Below, in pieces: positions 9,501-17,973 of a stretch of 64,000 bases of DNA. Numbering within the stretch: the first letter of the stretch is position 1; every line of letters starts with the position of its first letter. Source of the stretch: Brackiella oedipodis DSM 13743. Lineage in GTDB: Bacteria > Pseudomonadota > Gammaproteobacteria > Burkholderiales > Burkholderiaceae_B. Location: positions 62,001-126,000 of the forward strand of contig NZ_KK211205.1 of NCBI RefSeq assembly GCF_000621025.1, read 5' to 3'. The position numbers were made by a program, and so were the translations under genes. The notes beneath the pieces were generated by a model, which saw nothing but the letters and a program-made list of their open reading frames with translations, was not told the origin of the DNA and searched no databases.

Positions 9501-10366
9501 GCTTCGCCGAGCATATCGTAGCTATAACGGAAACCTTTGTTTTCCCAAGCGCGAGAGTTGTTGAGTGCCTTACCGATGGTTTGACCACATACGAATTGTT
9601 CACCCATCATTTTCATGGCCACATGCACACCACGACGAATCAAGGGTTCACCGCCTTTAGTAATGAGGCGATTGAGGGCCGTGGATAAGGATTGTTCGCT
9701 TGTGGTGGTGACTAATTTACCCGTAATCATCAGACCCCAAGCTGCAGCATTGACAAATAATGACTGCGAAGTGCCGACATGAGAGCGCCAATTGCCGTTG
9801 CTGATTTTGTCGCGAATCAAGGCATCGCGGGTAGCCCGATCGGGAATACGTAATAACGCCTCAGCTAAGCACATGAGGGCAATTCCTTCTTGGCTAGAGA
9901 GTGAGAATTCCTGAATAATGCCTTCGACCCCGCCACCGGTATTCTTTTTCTTGAGTCGTTTGACTAAGTCTAACGCCATTTGCTTAGTGGCTTCGGGGTA
10001 TTCATTGGTGGCTTGCTGTAATAAAAATGGCAAACACTCCGTCTCGGGACGGCGATAATTCGCCGTAATGGCCGAGCGCAAAACAGATTGTGGACGGATG
10101 TCCTGAGCGAAATGATAAAAAGGCGGATGTTGCTCGAGTTGCAGGGCTGCATCGATATCGTCGATATTCTCTTCATTGACACCTTGCTTGAGCAAATGCT
10201 TAAGTTCAGCAGGCAAATGGCCACTTTCGATTTGTTCTAAGAAAGATAAGAGGGCTTGCTTATGTAACCAATGGGACGTGCAACCCAATTTGTCCGCGAC
10301 GGATTGAAGGCGGTTTTTGACCTGGCTGTCGACTTTTATGCCAAGCGTCGTACTGACATCACTCAT
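6575..10366 (-). CDS. putA: Trifunctional proline utilisation protein PutA (repressor / proline dehydrogenase / P5C dehydrogenase)
   Basis: A 1263-residue protein that oxidises proline to glutamate. Residues ~8-50 form a ribbon-helix-helix domain (TTLGIKVDSQVKNRL, then TSHWLHKQALLSFLEQ), so it should also bind DNA and repress its own gene when proline is absent. The FAD proline dehydrogenase barrel follows (~190-560; SIKLSAIHPRYSR, RLVKGAYWDTEIKRAQ). The aldehyde dehydrogenase domain has GPIVCISPWNFPLA, FTGSTEVA, LIAETGGQNALI and the catalytic Cys911 in GQRCSALR. A C-terminal ALDH-superfamily-like tail (~1100-1263) completes a full-length protein. AGAGGA stands before the ATG. No putP is adjacent. 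Very confident. Confidence 0.97.
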   Translation of the reverse strand: MSDVSTTLGIKVDSQVKNRLQSVADKLGCTSHWLHKQALLSFLEQIESGHLPAELKHLLKQGVNEENIDDIDAALQLEQHPPFYHFAQDIRPQSVLRSAITANYRRPETECLPFLLQQATNEYPEATKQMALDLVKRLKKKNTGGGVEGIIQEFSLSSQEGIALMCLAEALLRIPDRATRDALIRDKISNGNWRSHVGTSQSLFVNAAAWGLMITGKLVTTTSEQSLSTALNRLITKGGEPLIRRGVHVAMKMMGEQFVCGQTIGKALNNSRAWENKGFRYSYDMLGEAATTDEDAQRYFKDYEQAIHAIGSASAGKGIYEGAGISIKLSAIHPRYSRSQRDRVQSELWPRLLNLVKLAKSYDIGINIDAEEADRLELSLDLLEQLCFEPELKGWNGVGFVIQAYQKRTPFVIDYLIDLGRRSQHRLMIRLVKGAYWDTEIKRAQVDGMEDYPVYTRKMHTDVSYLACARKLLSAPDCIYPQFATHNAQTLSAIYHMAGKNYYRGQYEFQCLHGMGEGLYEEVVDSKKFNRPCRIYAPVGTHETLLAYLVRRLLENGANTSFVNQIHDDKIDLNTLVADPIEEAKKLQPLGKPHDKIPLPRHLYESQGENRKNSYGLDLSNEHRLSSLSAALTISGSQQWQATPGGLKEWDESRQRSQYNPANHRDIVGYVIDSTEAEVKDAIARSQHQFDINQAVPVQKRADLLKKAAEIMEANTQQLLGLIVREAGKSLPNAIAEVREAVDFLRYYALQIETEFADGQQRPLGPIVCISPWNFPLAIFTGQVAAALAAGNTVLAKPAEQTPLIAAQAVEILYQAGWTQDDVILLPGDGEVGALLTQSPDIAGVMFTGSTEVAQLINRNLAKQLNEDGQTLPLIAETGGQNALIVDSSALAEQVIFDVLNSAFDSAGQRCSALRVLCLQEDVADRTLHMLKQAMHELRVGNPDVLNTDVGPVIDTEAQENIIKHIKDMQAKGFKVEQVAMAPETAHGTFVAPTLIEIDQLSALKREVFGPVLHVLRYKREQLGDLIDQINQTGYGLTFGIHSRIDESVNFACQRIHAGNLYVNRNIVGAIVGVQPFGGQGLSGTGPKAGGPLYLQRLCAEGNQHLPQALQQTPERCLELPGPTGEKNVYRIYPRGHILAIAKTQKGLALQLEQIQASGNQALVLNEQKDWLAKADDTIQYIDREAMSDCPLDMVLYEGDFDMLKDINQQVSARERAIVAVYALSSSDIANGRRYPEFAFYHEQSTSINTAAAGGNAKLMTIA

Positions 10367-10507
10367 TTTCTATCCTCTGAAAAATAATTATGCAAAGGAT
10401 ATACAGAAATGACGGCCATGAGTACTAGGGTAAACCCTTTATTCATCAAAGGGTTAACTAATACGGGAGAGCTTAGTTAACCTGTGCGTAAAAAAGGGGA
10501 GCCGTGC
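10367..10507 (-). promoter_or_regulatory. putA upstream region with an inverted repeat
   Basis: The 141-base gap between ubiA (upstream on this strand) and putA holds AACCCTTT (10433-10440) and AAAGGGTT (10448-10455), an 8-bp perfect inverted repeat with a 7-nt gap, bordered by a GTTAAC site; another GTTAACC lies ~20 bases further at about 10475. It has no T run on either side, so it looks more like an operator than a terminator. PutA itself is the obvious candidate ligand, but no GTTGCA-type E. coli PutA site was seen. Confidence 0.4.
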
Positions 10508-11476
10508 TTAAAAGGTACCGAGCCAGGCGCCTACTAAAAGAATGACACCACTGATAATATTGGCCTTAAAGAGGAAAAAGCTTTGGCTGCGATTGTTAAT
10601 ATTGAATTTGTTGAGCTGCCAGAAAAAGTGCAAACACACCAATACCATGGCGATCCAATAGCCGTAATTCATACCCATAGAATGACCGGCTAAGGACCAC
10701 AATAAAACAGCCGCTGCATAAAAGCCTGCTAACCAAGCATAGCCTTGCTCGCCAAAACGAATGGCTGTCGATTTGAGACCGAGTTTAAGGTCATCTTCCA
10801 TGTCTGCATAGGCATACATAGAGTCGTAGCCAACCTGCCAGGCAATCGCACCGAGCCACATGAGGATAGCCTCTAGCGGCAAATGATCTGTGGTATCGGT
10901 CCAGGCCATGAGCATGCCCCAATTAAAGGCTGCGCCCAGCACGATTTGCGGCCAGTACGTAAAGCGTTTGCAAAGCGGGTAAATAATGACTAATGGCAAT
11001 ACTAAAATAGCCATCAAGACACTGTAGGCATTGATAAAAAAAAGTAAGCAGGCTGCTAATAGTAATTGCGCCACCAAAAATATCACGGCGTTATGCAGGG
11101 TAATCTGACCGCTAGTGAGTGGACGACTGCGAGTGCGTTGCACATGCTTGTCAAAATCACGATCCCAGATATCATTAATGGTGCAACCCGCACTGCGTAC
11201 AATCAGGGCGCCCAGACAAAAGATGATCAGACGGCCGATATTGGGGAAGCCACCAGCGGCCTGAAAGAGGGCGGCAATGGCTGGCAAAACCACGAGCCAA
11301 GTACCGACAGGACGGTCTAAGCGACAGATTCTGGCATATGGTTGCCAGGCCTCTGGCAGATATTTTTGGACCCAGTCATCTTGGGTGATGTCGTTAAGAT
11401 CTTTGCCTGAGTTCACGCCTCGTAACCCCAAAAAATAAGCTCTATGAGAAACTAGCCAAGCAGCATCAAAATGCAC
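10508..11476 (-). CDS. ubiA: 4-hydroxybenzoate octaprenyltransferase UbiA
   Basis: An integral membrane prenyltransferase of ubiquinone synthesis that joins the polyprenyl chain to 4-hydroxybenzoate. The first Asp-rich motif is NDIWDRDFDKHVQRT followed by RSRPLTSG, and the second is YADMEDDLKLGLKSTAIRFG; eight or nine hydrophobic helices are visible. The longest reading starts at a GTG at 11476 (322 residues), which has GGAAG almost touching it. A GTG at 11416 (VNSGKDL) with ACGAGG before it would give 302 residues, closer to the usual ~290. The start is therefore uncertain. It precedes putA on the same strand, 141 bases apart, probably as a separate unit. Confidence 0.93.
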   Translation of the reverse strand: MHFDAAWLVSHRAYFLGLRGVNSGKDLNDITQDDWVQKYLPEAWQPYARICRLDRPVGTWLVVLPAIAALFQAAGGFPNIGRLIIFCLGALIVRSAGCTINDIWDRDFDKHVQRTRSRPLTSGQITLHNAVIFLVAQLLLAACLLFFINAYSVLMAILVLPLVIIYPLCKRFTYWPQIVLGAAFNWGMLMAWTDTTDHLPLEAILMWLGAIAWQVGYDSMYAYADMEDDLKLGLKSTAIRFGEQGYAWLAGFYAAAVLLWSLAGHSMGMNYGYWIAMVLVCLHFFWQLNKFNINNRSQSFFLFKANIISGVILLVGAWLGTF

Positions 11477-11575
11477 CTTCCACTAGTCGATGATTTGCAT
11501 TGTGTTTGATTGTAATCGAAAACCCTGGCAAATTTGAAGCATTCCGGTGTTTAAATCGGCGTATATTAATTAACA

Positions 11576-11722
11576 TGCACTAGAAGTCAGTATTAACCCT
11601 AGTGCAGGCAACTGTTAAACTCAAAAAGTGTTAAGAAGCCGTTTTTAATTGTGAAATTGCGTGGATCTTATGCCAAAATGTAATGAATCTAACGGTTTTT
11701 GGCATAAGCGCGTTTAACCGTT
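11576..11722 (+). promoter_or_regulatory. Structured leader of the Na+/H+ antiporter gene (candidate cis-regulatory RNA)
   Basis: Two strong inverted repeats precede the antiporter. TGCACTAG (11576-11583) pairs with CTAGTGCA (11599-11606) around 15 nt. CTTATGCCAAAA (11667-11678) pairs perfectly over 12 bp with TTTTGGCATAAG (11697-11708) around an 18-nt loop. A third element, AACGGTT in that loop (11691-11697), is complementary to AACCGTT at 11716-11722 just downstream, offering an alternative or pseudoknot pairing. The last structure ends about 35 bases before the chosen start. No known riboswitch class was recognised; cation-sensing leaders are known upstream of other Na+/Li+ transporters. 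Confidence 0.5.
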
Positions 11723-11757
11723 TTCTTAAATTCGTTTTACACAAAGAGTTTACACGT

Positions 11758-13056
11758 ATGATGATTGAACCAAATTTCATAGAGATCATCGCCACCGTTT
11801 TATTTGCGGTGGCTATTATTCATACTTTTTCAGTTTCCTTTTTTGCAAACATGGCGAGCAAAGAGGGACCACACGCGGGTCTTTGGCATCTGCTCTCAGA
11901 AGTTGAGGCCGTATTTGGTGTCTGGGCAGCCATCCTTGTGATTTTCATGGTGATCACTGGTGGTTTTCATAATGCGGTAGAGTACATGGATTCTCGCGAC
12001 TTTACCGAGCCGCTATTTGTGATTGCAATTATGGTGATTGCGGCAAGTCGCCCGATCCTCGAGCTGGTACAACGCGTTGTGCGTTATTTATCACGCGTCA
12101 TCCCCGTCCAAACTGAAGTCGCTCAGTTTTTTATTACTCTCAGCTTAGTGCCTATTTCCGGTTCTTTTATTACCGAACCGGCCGCAATGACTTTAGCCGC
12201 ACTGATGATGCGCGATTTGTTTTTTGATCGCTCAAACTCTAACAAATATAAATACATCACCCTCGGTGTCTTGTTAGTCAATATTTCTATCGGTGGCGTG
12301 CTAACCCACTTTGCGGCACCGCCAGTGCTTATGGTTGCCCAAAAATTCGACTGGGGCTTGCTGCACATGTTGTCACATTTTGGCTGGCGTGCTGTGATTG
12401 CTGTGGTGATCAATGCGGCTCTTGCTACGTTAATCTGTCACAAAGAGATTATTCGTTGTTCTCGCGTCCCTGTCCGTGAGGTGGTCGATGCCTACGAGTC
12501 TGGTAATGACAAACGCGCTATCGTGCCTAATTCTGTGATTGCCATTCACGTCTTATTTTTGATTGGCGTCGTCGTTTCTTCTCATCATACAGAGATCTTT
12601 ATCGGTCTATTAATGCTATTTATTGGCTACTGTATCGGCTATCGCCAATACCAAAATCGCCTTCTTATCAAAGAAGCCATCATGGTGGGCTTCTTCCTTT
12701 CTGGTTTAATTGTCTTGGGAGGCTTACAACAATGGTGGCTGCAAGATCTCTTGGCGGGTCTATCACCCAAAGTCCTCTATTGGGGTACCACCGCCTTGAC
12801 GGCGATTACTGATAACGCCGCGCTCACTTATTTGGGTTCTCTCGTACAGGGTACCGATGATGCCTGGCGCTATATGTTGGTCGCTGGTGCGGTGACGGGG
12901 GGGGGTTTAACCGTGATCGCCAATGCGCCAAACCCAGCTGGTTTTGCTTTATTGCGCAATAGCTTTCCGCATGCCGCAATTTCTGCCATTTGGGTCTTAT
13001 TGTCAGCCTTGATCCCAACCCTCATCGCTGCGTTTATGTTTTTAATTTTTGCTTAA
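11758..13056 (+). CDS. Putative Na+/H+ antiporter (DUF1504 / PF07399 type)
   Basis: A 432-residue inner-membrane protein with about 11-12 hydrophobic segments. Conserved-looking parts are PISGSFITEPAAMTLAALMM, GGVLTHFAAPPVLMVA, TALTAITDNAALTYLG and TGGGLTVIANAPNPAG, the pattern of the putative Na+/H+ antiporter family related to the ion-transporter (IT) superfamily; the role is by homology only. The ATG at 11758 is chosen because AAAGAG stands 9 bases before it; an in-frame ATG at 11683 falls in the loop of a 12-bp hairpin and has no ribosome binding site. The gene contains a G9 run at 12897-12905 that encodes Thr-Gly-Gly-Gly and could slip. Confidence 0.82.
   Translation: MMIEPNFIEIIATVLFAVAIIHTFSVSFFANMASKEGPHAGLWHLLSEVEAVFGVWAAILVIFMVITGGFHNAVEYMDSRDFTEPLFVIAIMVIAASRPILELVQRVVRYLSRVIPVQTEVAQFFITLSLVPISGSFITEPAAMTLAALMMRDLFFDRSNSNKYKYITLGVLLVNISIGGVLTHFAAPPVLMVAQKFDWGLLHMLSHFGWRAVIAVVINAALATLICHKEIIRCSRVPVREVVDAYESGNDKRAIVPNSVIAIHVLFLIGVVVSSHHTEIFIGLLMLFIGYCIGYRQYQNRLLIKEAIMVGFFLSGLIVLGGLQQWWLQDLLAGLSPKVLYWGTTALTAITDNAALTYLGSLVQGTDDAWRYMLVAGAVTGGGLTVIANAPNPAGFALLRNSFPHAAISAIWVLLSALIPTLIAAFMFLIFA
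12897..12905 (+). repeat. G9 homopolymer inside the antiporter gene
   Basis: Nine consecutive G lie in codons ACG GGG GGG GGT (about residues 379-382). Loss of one G gives an immediate TAA two codons later; gain of one G gives a TAG after about 23 codons. Either change would remove roughly the last 50 residues. Gly-Gly-Gly is probably conserved in the family, but GGG is otherwise little used for Gly in these genes. Confidence 0.7.
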
Positions 13057-13096
13057 TCTGTAATTTAGCTCACAAAAAAAGTTAAAATCACGGATT

Positions 13097-13146
13097 AGCA
13101 ATCGATCATCCTGTGGACCTTACCATGGGATGATTGCTTTTGTTTT
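13097..13146 (+). terminator. Terminator-like hairpin after the antiporter gene
   Basis: AGCAAT...ATCATCC (13097-13111, with a 4-nt bulge) pairs with GGATGATTGCT (13128-13138), followed by TTTTGTTTTTG. It sits between the antiporter stop and the fmdB start, which supports the later GTG start of fmdB. Confidence 0.6.
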
Positions 13147-13163
13147 TGTGTGAGATTCTAAAA

Positions 13164-13454
13164 GTGCCTATATACGTTTACCGCTGCAATGACTGTGGTC
13201 AGCGCCTCGAAAAACTACAAAAAATGTCCGATGTCCCACTTAAGGACTGTCCGTATTGCGGGCATCCTGCTTTAACCAAGCAAGTCACGGCGGCTGGTTT
13301 TCAACTCAAAGGCTCAGGTTGGTATGTGACGGACTTTCGAGGGGGGGATTCGAGTGCTTCTCATAGTGCAAGCAGCCATTCAAGCTCGAACCCTAGCACG
13401 GCGGCAGATTCTAGCGACTCGACAAGTACACCAAGTACTCACACCACGCAGTAG
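13164..13454 (+). CDS. FmdB family zinc-ribbon protein
   Basis: A 96-residue protein that begins PIYVYRCNDCGQRLEKLQ and has a second knuckle CPYCG, giving the two CxxC pairs of the FmdB zinc ribbon (residues ~8-33). The tail after residue ~60 is a low-complexity Ser/Thr/Ala/His stretch, usual in this family. The GTG at 13164 is chosen because family members start M-P-I-Y; an earlier TTG at 13134 overlaps the preceding terminator. It sits 70 bases upstream of aspS, a common order in betaproteobacteria, though the DUF502 gene often found between them is absent. A G7 run (13341-13347) falls in the linker (Arg-Gly-Gly-Asp). Function unknown; a regulatory role is only inferred. Confidence 0.85.
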   Translation: MPIYVYRCNDCGQRLEKLQKMSDVPLKDCPYCGHPALTKQVTAAGFQLKGSGWYVTDFRGGDSSASHSASSHSSSNPSTAADSSDSTSTPSTHTTQ

Positions 13455-13524
13455 ACTTAGCTGAAGTCTCACCATATAGAGTACATATTCTTGCAATTTT
13501 TTTAACATTCAAGCGGAGTGATTT

Positions 13525-15339
13525 ATGCAACGTACCTGCTACACTGGTCAGGTTTGCCTGGATCAATTAAACCAGACAGTTACATTATTTGGTTGGGTGC
13601 ATAGACGCCGCGACCACGGTGGGGTGATTTTTATCGACCTACGCGATCGCGAGGGTCTAGCACAAGTAGTTTGTGACCCCGACAACCAAGAAACCTTCAA
13701 AATCGCCGAGAGCATTCGTAATGAATACTGCTTGCGAATTACTGGCCGAGTACGCAATCGTCCCGAAGGCACTATGAATCCAGACCTTAAATCCGGCGAG
13801 GTTGAGATTCTCTGTCAAGAAATTGAGGTCCTAAATCCCTCTGTAACGCCACCATTCCAACTCGACGATGATAATCTTTCTGAGACGATTCGTCTGACAC
13901 ATCGCGTGCTTGACTTGCGCCGTCCGCAGATGCAACAAAACCTGATGTTGCGCTACAAGATCACGATGGCCGTGCGTAAGTATTTGGATGAATTAGGTTT
14001 TATCGATATCGAAACCCCTGTCTTGACCAAAAGTACGCCTGAAGGCGCTCGCGACTATTTAGTACCTTCCCGCGTCAACCCAGGTGAATTTTTTGCCTTG
14101 CCGCAATCTCCACAATTATTCAAACAAATGTTGATGGTGGCTGGTTTTGATCGCTATTACCAAATCACTAAGTGCTTCCGCGACGAGGATTTACGTGCTG
14201 ATCGTCAACCAGAATTCACACAAATTGACTGCGAGATGTCCTTTGTGGATGAGCAACAAGTCCGTGATATTTTCGAGGGCATGATGCGTCGAGTCTTCAA
14301 AGAGGTCAAAAATATTGACTTGCCGCCGTCTTTCCCTGTGATGACTTGGGATGATGCAATGCGTCTCTACGGTTCCGATAAGCCTGATATGCGTGTCAAA
14401 TTAGCCTTTACGGAACTCACTGACGTCATGAAAGATGTTGATTTTAAAGTGTTCTCTGGACCAGCGAATCAAGCTAATGGTCGTGTAGTGGCGTTACGCG
14501 TCCCTAAAGGGGCCGCCCTAAGTCGCAAAGAAATCGACGATTACACGAAATTTGTGGGCATTTATGGTGCCAAAGGTTTGGCCTGGATCAAAGTCAACCA
14601 CAAAGATCAGGGTCGTGAAGGCTTGCAATCGCCAATCGTCAAAAACATTCACGACGCTGCCTTGGCAGAGATTCTAAAACGCACCCAAGCCGAAGATGGT
14701 GACTTGATTTTCTTTGGTGCCGACAAAGCCAAAATCGTCAATGATGCCATCGGTAATCTCCGTGTTAAGGTCGGTCATAGTGAATTTGGTAAAGCCAACG
14801 GTCTCTTCACAGAAGGTTGGCAACCACTATGGGTGATTGATTTCCCAATGTTTGAATATGACGAAGATGATGGCCGTTATTACGCGGCGCATCACCCATT
14901 TACCAGCCCTAAAGATGGTCACGAAGAGTTCCTCAGCAGTGCGCCTGATAAAGCTTATGCTAAAGCCTATGATATTGTGCTCAATGGCTGGGAAGTTGGT
15001 GGAGGTTCAGTACGTATTCACCGTGCAGACGTCCAAAGCAAGGTCTTTAATGCACTGGGCATTGATGATGAAGAAGCGCGCCTCAAATTTGGTTTCTTGC
15101 TAGATGCTTTGCGTTATGGTGCGCCACCGCATGGCGGTATTGCTTTTGGTCTAGATCGTTTAGCCACCCTTATGACCAACTCTGAGTCAATTCGTGACGT
15201 GATTGCCTTCCCTAAAACACAACGCGCTCAAGACTTGCTCACCCATGCGCCATCACCGGTGGACGATAAGCAATTACGAGAATTGCATATTCGTTTGCGC
15301 TCTAAACCTCAAGCGGGTACCGAAGACAAAAGCGCCTAA
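13525..15339 (+). CDS. aspS: Aspartate--tRNA ligase
   Basis: A 604-residue class IIb synthetase of the long bacterial type with the inserted GAD domain (~290-420). The N-terminal OB-fold anticodon domain has [19 protein letters not shown]. Motif 2 is [20 protein letters not shown] and motif 3 [23 protein letters not shown] is the amino-acid-binding region. In betaproteobacteria AspRS is often non-discriminating and charges tRNA-Asn as well, with GatCAB completing the route; this cannot be decided here. The ATG at 13525 follows GCGGAGTGATTT. A strong terminator follows. Confidence 0.97.
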   Translation: MQRTCYTGQVCLDQLNQTVTLFGWVHRRRDHGGVIFIDLRDREGLAQVVCDPDNQETFKIAESIRNEYCLRITGRVRNRPEGTMNPDLKSGEVEILCQEIEVLNPSVTPPFQLDDDNLSETIRLTHRVLDLRRPQMQQNLMLRYKITMAVRKYLDELGFIDIETPVLTKSTPEGARDYLVPSRVNPGEFFALPQSPQLFKQMLMVAGFDRYYQITKCFRDEDLRADRQPEFTQIDCEMSFVDEQQVRDIFEGMMRRVFKEVKNIDLPPSFPVMTWDDAMRLYGSDKPDMRVKLAFTELTDVMKDVDFKVFSGPANQANGRVVALRVPKGAALSRKEIDDYTKFVGIYGAKGLAWIKVNHKDQGREGLQSPIVKNIHDAALAEILKRTQAEDGDLIFFGADKAKIVNDAIGNLRVKVGHSEFGKANGLFTEGWQPLWVIDFPMFEYDEDDGRYYAAHHPFTSPKDGHEEFLSSAPDKAYAKAYDIVLNGWEVGGGSVRIHRADVQSKVFNALGIDDEEARLKFGFLLDALRYGAPPHGGIAFGLDRLATLMTNSESIRDVIAFPKTQRAQDLLTHAPSPVDDKQLRELHIRLRSKPQAGTEDKSA

Positions 15340-15421
15340 AGTAGAGTCTTTATGGCTGTAGGCACAGCGGCGGTTTAAGCGGCTAGCGCCCTTATCGTTA
15401 GCTATATTAGGCGCAACACTT

Positions 15422-15459
15422 AAAAAGCCTTATTGCACAGCTTGCAATAAGGCTTTTTT
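15422..15459 (+). terminator. Intrinsic terminator of aspS
   Basis: GCCTTATTGCA (15427-15437) and TGCAATAAGGC (15443-15453) form an 11-bp stem with a 5-nt loop and are followed by six T; five A precede the stem, so it could also work in reverse. Confidence 0.88.
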
Positions 15460-15523
15460 GTATCTTTGTAGCATCTTTTTCGTTTCGATAAGCGATGTAC
15501 ATCCTACTAGCCTGCGCCCAACG

Positions 15524-15556
15524 AAAAAGCGCCAAAACGAAGAGACGTTTTAGCGC
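15524..15556 (-). terminator. Intrinsic terminator of acs
   Basis: Read on the - strand, GCGCTAAAACG and CGTTTTGGCGC form a stem with one unpaired base around TCTCTT, followed by five T. It stands about 70 bases after the acs stop. Confidence 0.75.
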
Positions 15557-15624
15557 TTAATTCTATGGAGGGCAGACGGCCTAAATGCTATTGCATATAG
15601 AGACCGCATGAGCCACGTACTGGA

Positions 15625-17595
15625 TTATTTATTGGCGCTTTGGCTTAATTGCTCCATCACTTGTGGATTTTCTAGGGTAGACGTGTCCTGAGTGATTTCT
15701 TCGCCGCGCGCGAGCGAGCGTAGGAGACGACGCATGATTTTGCCAGAACGAGTTTTTGGGAGATTGTCCCCAAAACGAATATCATCTGGGCGTGCAATCT
15801 TGCCGATGTCATTACCGACCCATTCTTGCAGTTGCTTGGCGACTTGAAGCGCCTCTTCACCTTCGGGGCGATCGCCCTTGAGAATCACAAAAGCCACCAC
15901 ACTCTCGCCTTTGATGTCGTCCGGTTTACCCACCACGGCCGCTTCGGCCACTAATTCGTGCGCGGCTAAGCTCGACTCGATCTCCATGGTACCCAAACGA
16001 TGTCCAGAGACATTGAGGACGTCATCGATACGACCCATGATCCAGAAATAACCATCTTGGTCGCGATGCGCAGAGTCACCTGCTAAGTAAAATTTATGAT
16101 CAAACTCTGGTGGGAAGTAAGTATTAACAAAACGTTGATCGTCACCCCAAACCGTGCGTAATAAGCTAGGGAATGGCTTTTTGATGACTAAGAAGCCGCC
16201 TTGCCCATTGTCAACAGAGTTACCTGACTCGTCGACAATATCCGCTATCATACCCGGTAGCGGCAAGGTGCAAGAGCCTGGCTTAAGATCAAAGGCACCT
16301 GGCATAGGAGCAATGACATTGGAGCCAGTCTCGGTTTGCCACCAGGTATCTATGATTGGACATTTAGATTTGCCGACCACTTCATAGTACCAAATCCAGG
16401 CTTCGGGATTGATTGGTTCACCGACGGTACCCAATAAGCGTAAAGAAGATAAATCGAATTTATTCGGCAAGTCGGCACCACTCTTGATGAGAGAGCGAAT
16501 GGCCGTCGGAGCGGTATAAAACACAGTGACCTTGTGTTTCTCTATGGTTTGCCAGAAGCGTGATGCATCTGGATAGGTAGGCACCCCTTCAAATAAAATT
16601 TGGGTCGCACCAATACCCAATGGGCCATAGGTGATGTAGGTGTGACCAGTAATCCAGCCGATATCGGCTGTACACCAGAAGACATCCTCGTCTTTGTAAT
16701 CCATGACCCAATCCATGGAATTGACCGCACCTAATAAATAGCCGGCCGTGCTATGTTGCACACCTTTGGGCTTGCCCGTACTACCTGAGGTATAGAGAAT
16801 GAACAAAGGATCCTCAGCATTCATAGGTTCGGGTTCGCACTCGCTGCTGATGCCATCAATGGCGTCATGCCACCAAATGTCACGACCTTCTTGAAGTTCG
16901 CAAGCTGACTCAGTGCGTTGGTAAACGATAACGGTCTCTACCGAGTCGCAACCTTCGGCGAGGGTTTTGTCGACCGTGGCTTTGAGAGCAGTGACCTTAC
17001 CGCCACGCACGCCCTCGTTGGCTGTAATAATTAAACGCGCTTGCGTGTCATTGATACGGTCCCTAAGCGCACTGGCAGAAAAACCAGCAAACACTACGGA
17101 GTGGATCGCGCCAATTCGGGCACAAGCCTGCATGGCTACCACCGCTTGCGTAATCATCGGTAAGTAAATGACGACGCGATCGCCTTTTTGGACACCTTGT
17201 TGTTTGAGGGTATTGGCAAATTGACAGACTTGTTGATGCAGTTCTTTGTAGGTGATTTTTTCGTGCGAACCGTCATCTTTTTCGAAAATAATGGCGACTT
17301 TATCGCCTTTGTCAGCAAGATGACGGTCTAAACAGTTGTAAGAAGCGTTCAGTTCACCGTCTGCAAACCACTTGAAAAAAGGCGCTTTGCTATCGTCCAA
17401 GACTTGGGTAAATGGCTTACTCCAACTTAAGCGTTCTTTCGCCAGCTTACCCCAGAAACCCTGATAATCGTCTTCGGCTTCTTGACATAAGGCCTTGTAC
17501 TCATCCATGGACTTGATATTGGCCTGTTGGCGAAATTCGGCAGAAGGCTTAAATACACGATTTTCGTGTAAAACGGATTCAATGTTTCCAGACAT
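15625..17595 (-). CDS. acs: Acetyl-CoA synthetase (AMP-forming)
   Basis: A 656-residue enzyme that makes acetyl-CoA from acetate, ATP and CoA. The ATP-binding loop is [15 protein letters not shown], adenylate-forming motifs DTWWQTETG and [34 protein letters not shown] (in part) follow, and the C-terminal [14 protein letters not shown] carries Lys619, the lysine acetylated by Pat-type enzymes and freed by CobB in other bacteria. Length is normal (E. coli 652). AAGGAG precedes the ATG. Monocistronic, divergent from bdhA. With bdhA it suits growth on short organic acids. Confidence 0.97.
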   Translation of the reverse strand: MSGNIESVLHENRVFKPSAEFRQQANIKSMDEYKALCQEAEDDYQGFWGKLAKERLSWSKPFTQVLDDSKAPFFKWFADGELNASYNCLDRHLADKGDKVAIIFEKDDGSHEKITYKELHQQVCQFANTLKQQGVQKGDRVVIYLPMITQAVVAMQACARIGAIHSVVFAGFSASALRDRINDTQARLIITANEGVRGGKVTALKATVDKTLAEGCDSVETVIVYQRTESACELQEGRDIWWHDAIDGISSECEPEPMNAEDPLFILYTSGSTGKPKGVQHSTAGYLLGAVNSMDWVMDYKDEDVFWCTADIGWITGHTYITYGPLGIGATQILFEGVPTYPDASRFWQTIEKHKVTVFYTAPTAIRSLIKSGADLPNKFDLSSLRLLGTVGEPINPEAWIWYYEVVGKSKCPIIDTWWQTETGSNVIAPMPGAFDLKPGSCTLPLPGMIADIVDESGNSVDNGQGGFLVIKKPFPSLLRTVWGDDQRFVNTYFPPEFDHKFYLAGDSAHRDQDGYFWIMGRIDDVLNVSGHRLGTMEIESSLAAHELVAEAAVVGKPDDIKGESVVAFVILKGDRPEGEEALQVAKQLQEWVGNDIGKIARPDDIRFGDNLPKTRSGKIMRRLLRSLARGEEITQDTSTLENPQVMEQLSQSANK

Positions 17596-17973
17596 AGGTA
17601 CTCCTTAGAAATGAGGAAATGATTCTGAGCGGTGATACAGGAACACTGGAAAATAGCGTTACAGCAGTGATGATGGCTAGCCGCCGATGAACGTCGTCAT
17701 GCTAGTCCCTGATCATAGGCCGTCAGATAATTATTTTTTTAGTGTGCTACGAATTTTCAATCATTGAAATCAGGACTTGTACTAGGCAAAGGATTGGCTG
17801 ATCGCATGGTCATCAAATTGACTTGTAATCTGTATTAAGCTGTGTTGTAGTTTAAGTGATTATCATTAGTCATCACTTCAATAACGACGCCAAGCAATAG
17901 ATCACTAAATCGATGGACGGCAGGCTTAGGTTTGTCGTTTCTGCGTCAGCGTCGTGCTATCAGGAGACATACT
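17596..17973. promoter_or_regulatory. acs/bdhA divergent intergenic region
   Basis: No gene is seen in these 378 bases. AAGTGAT (17854-17860) and ATCACTT (17872-17878) form a perfect 7-bp inverted repeat with an 11-base gap. On the - strand the same stretch reads AATGATAATCA, eleven contiguous matches to the centre of the Fur consensus, but the outer positions match poorly (about 13 of 19). It lies about 100 bases before bdhA. Confidence 0.3.
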
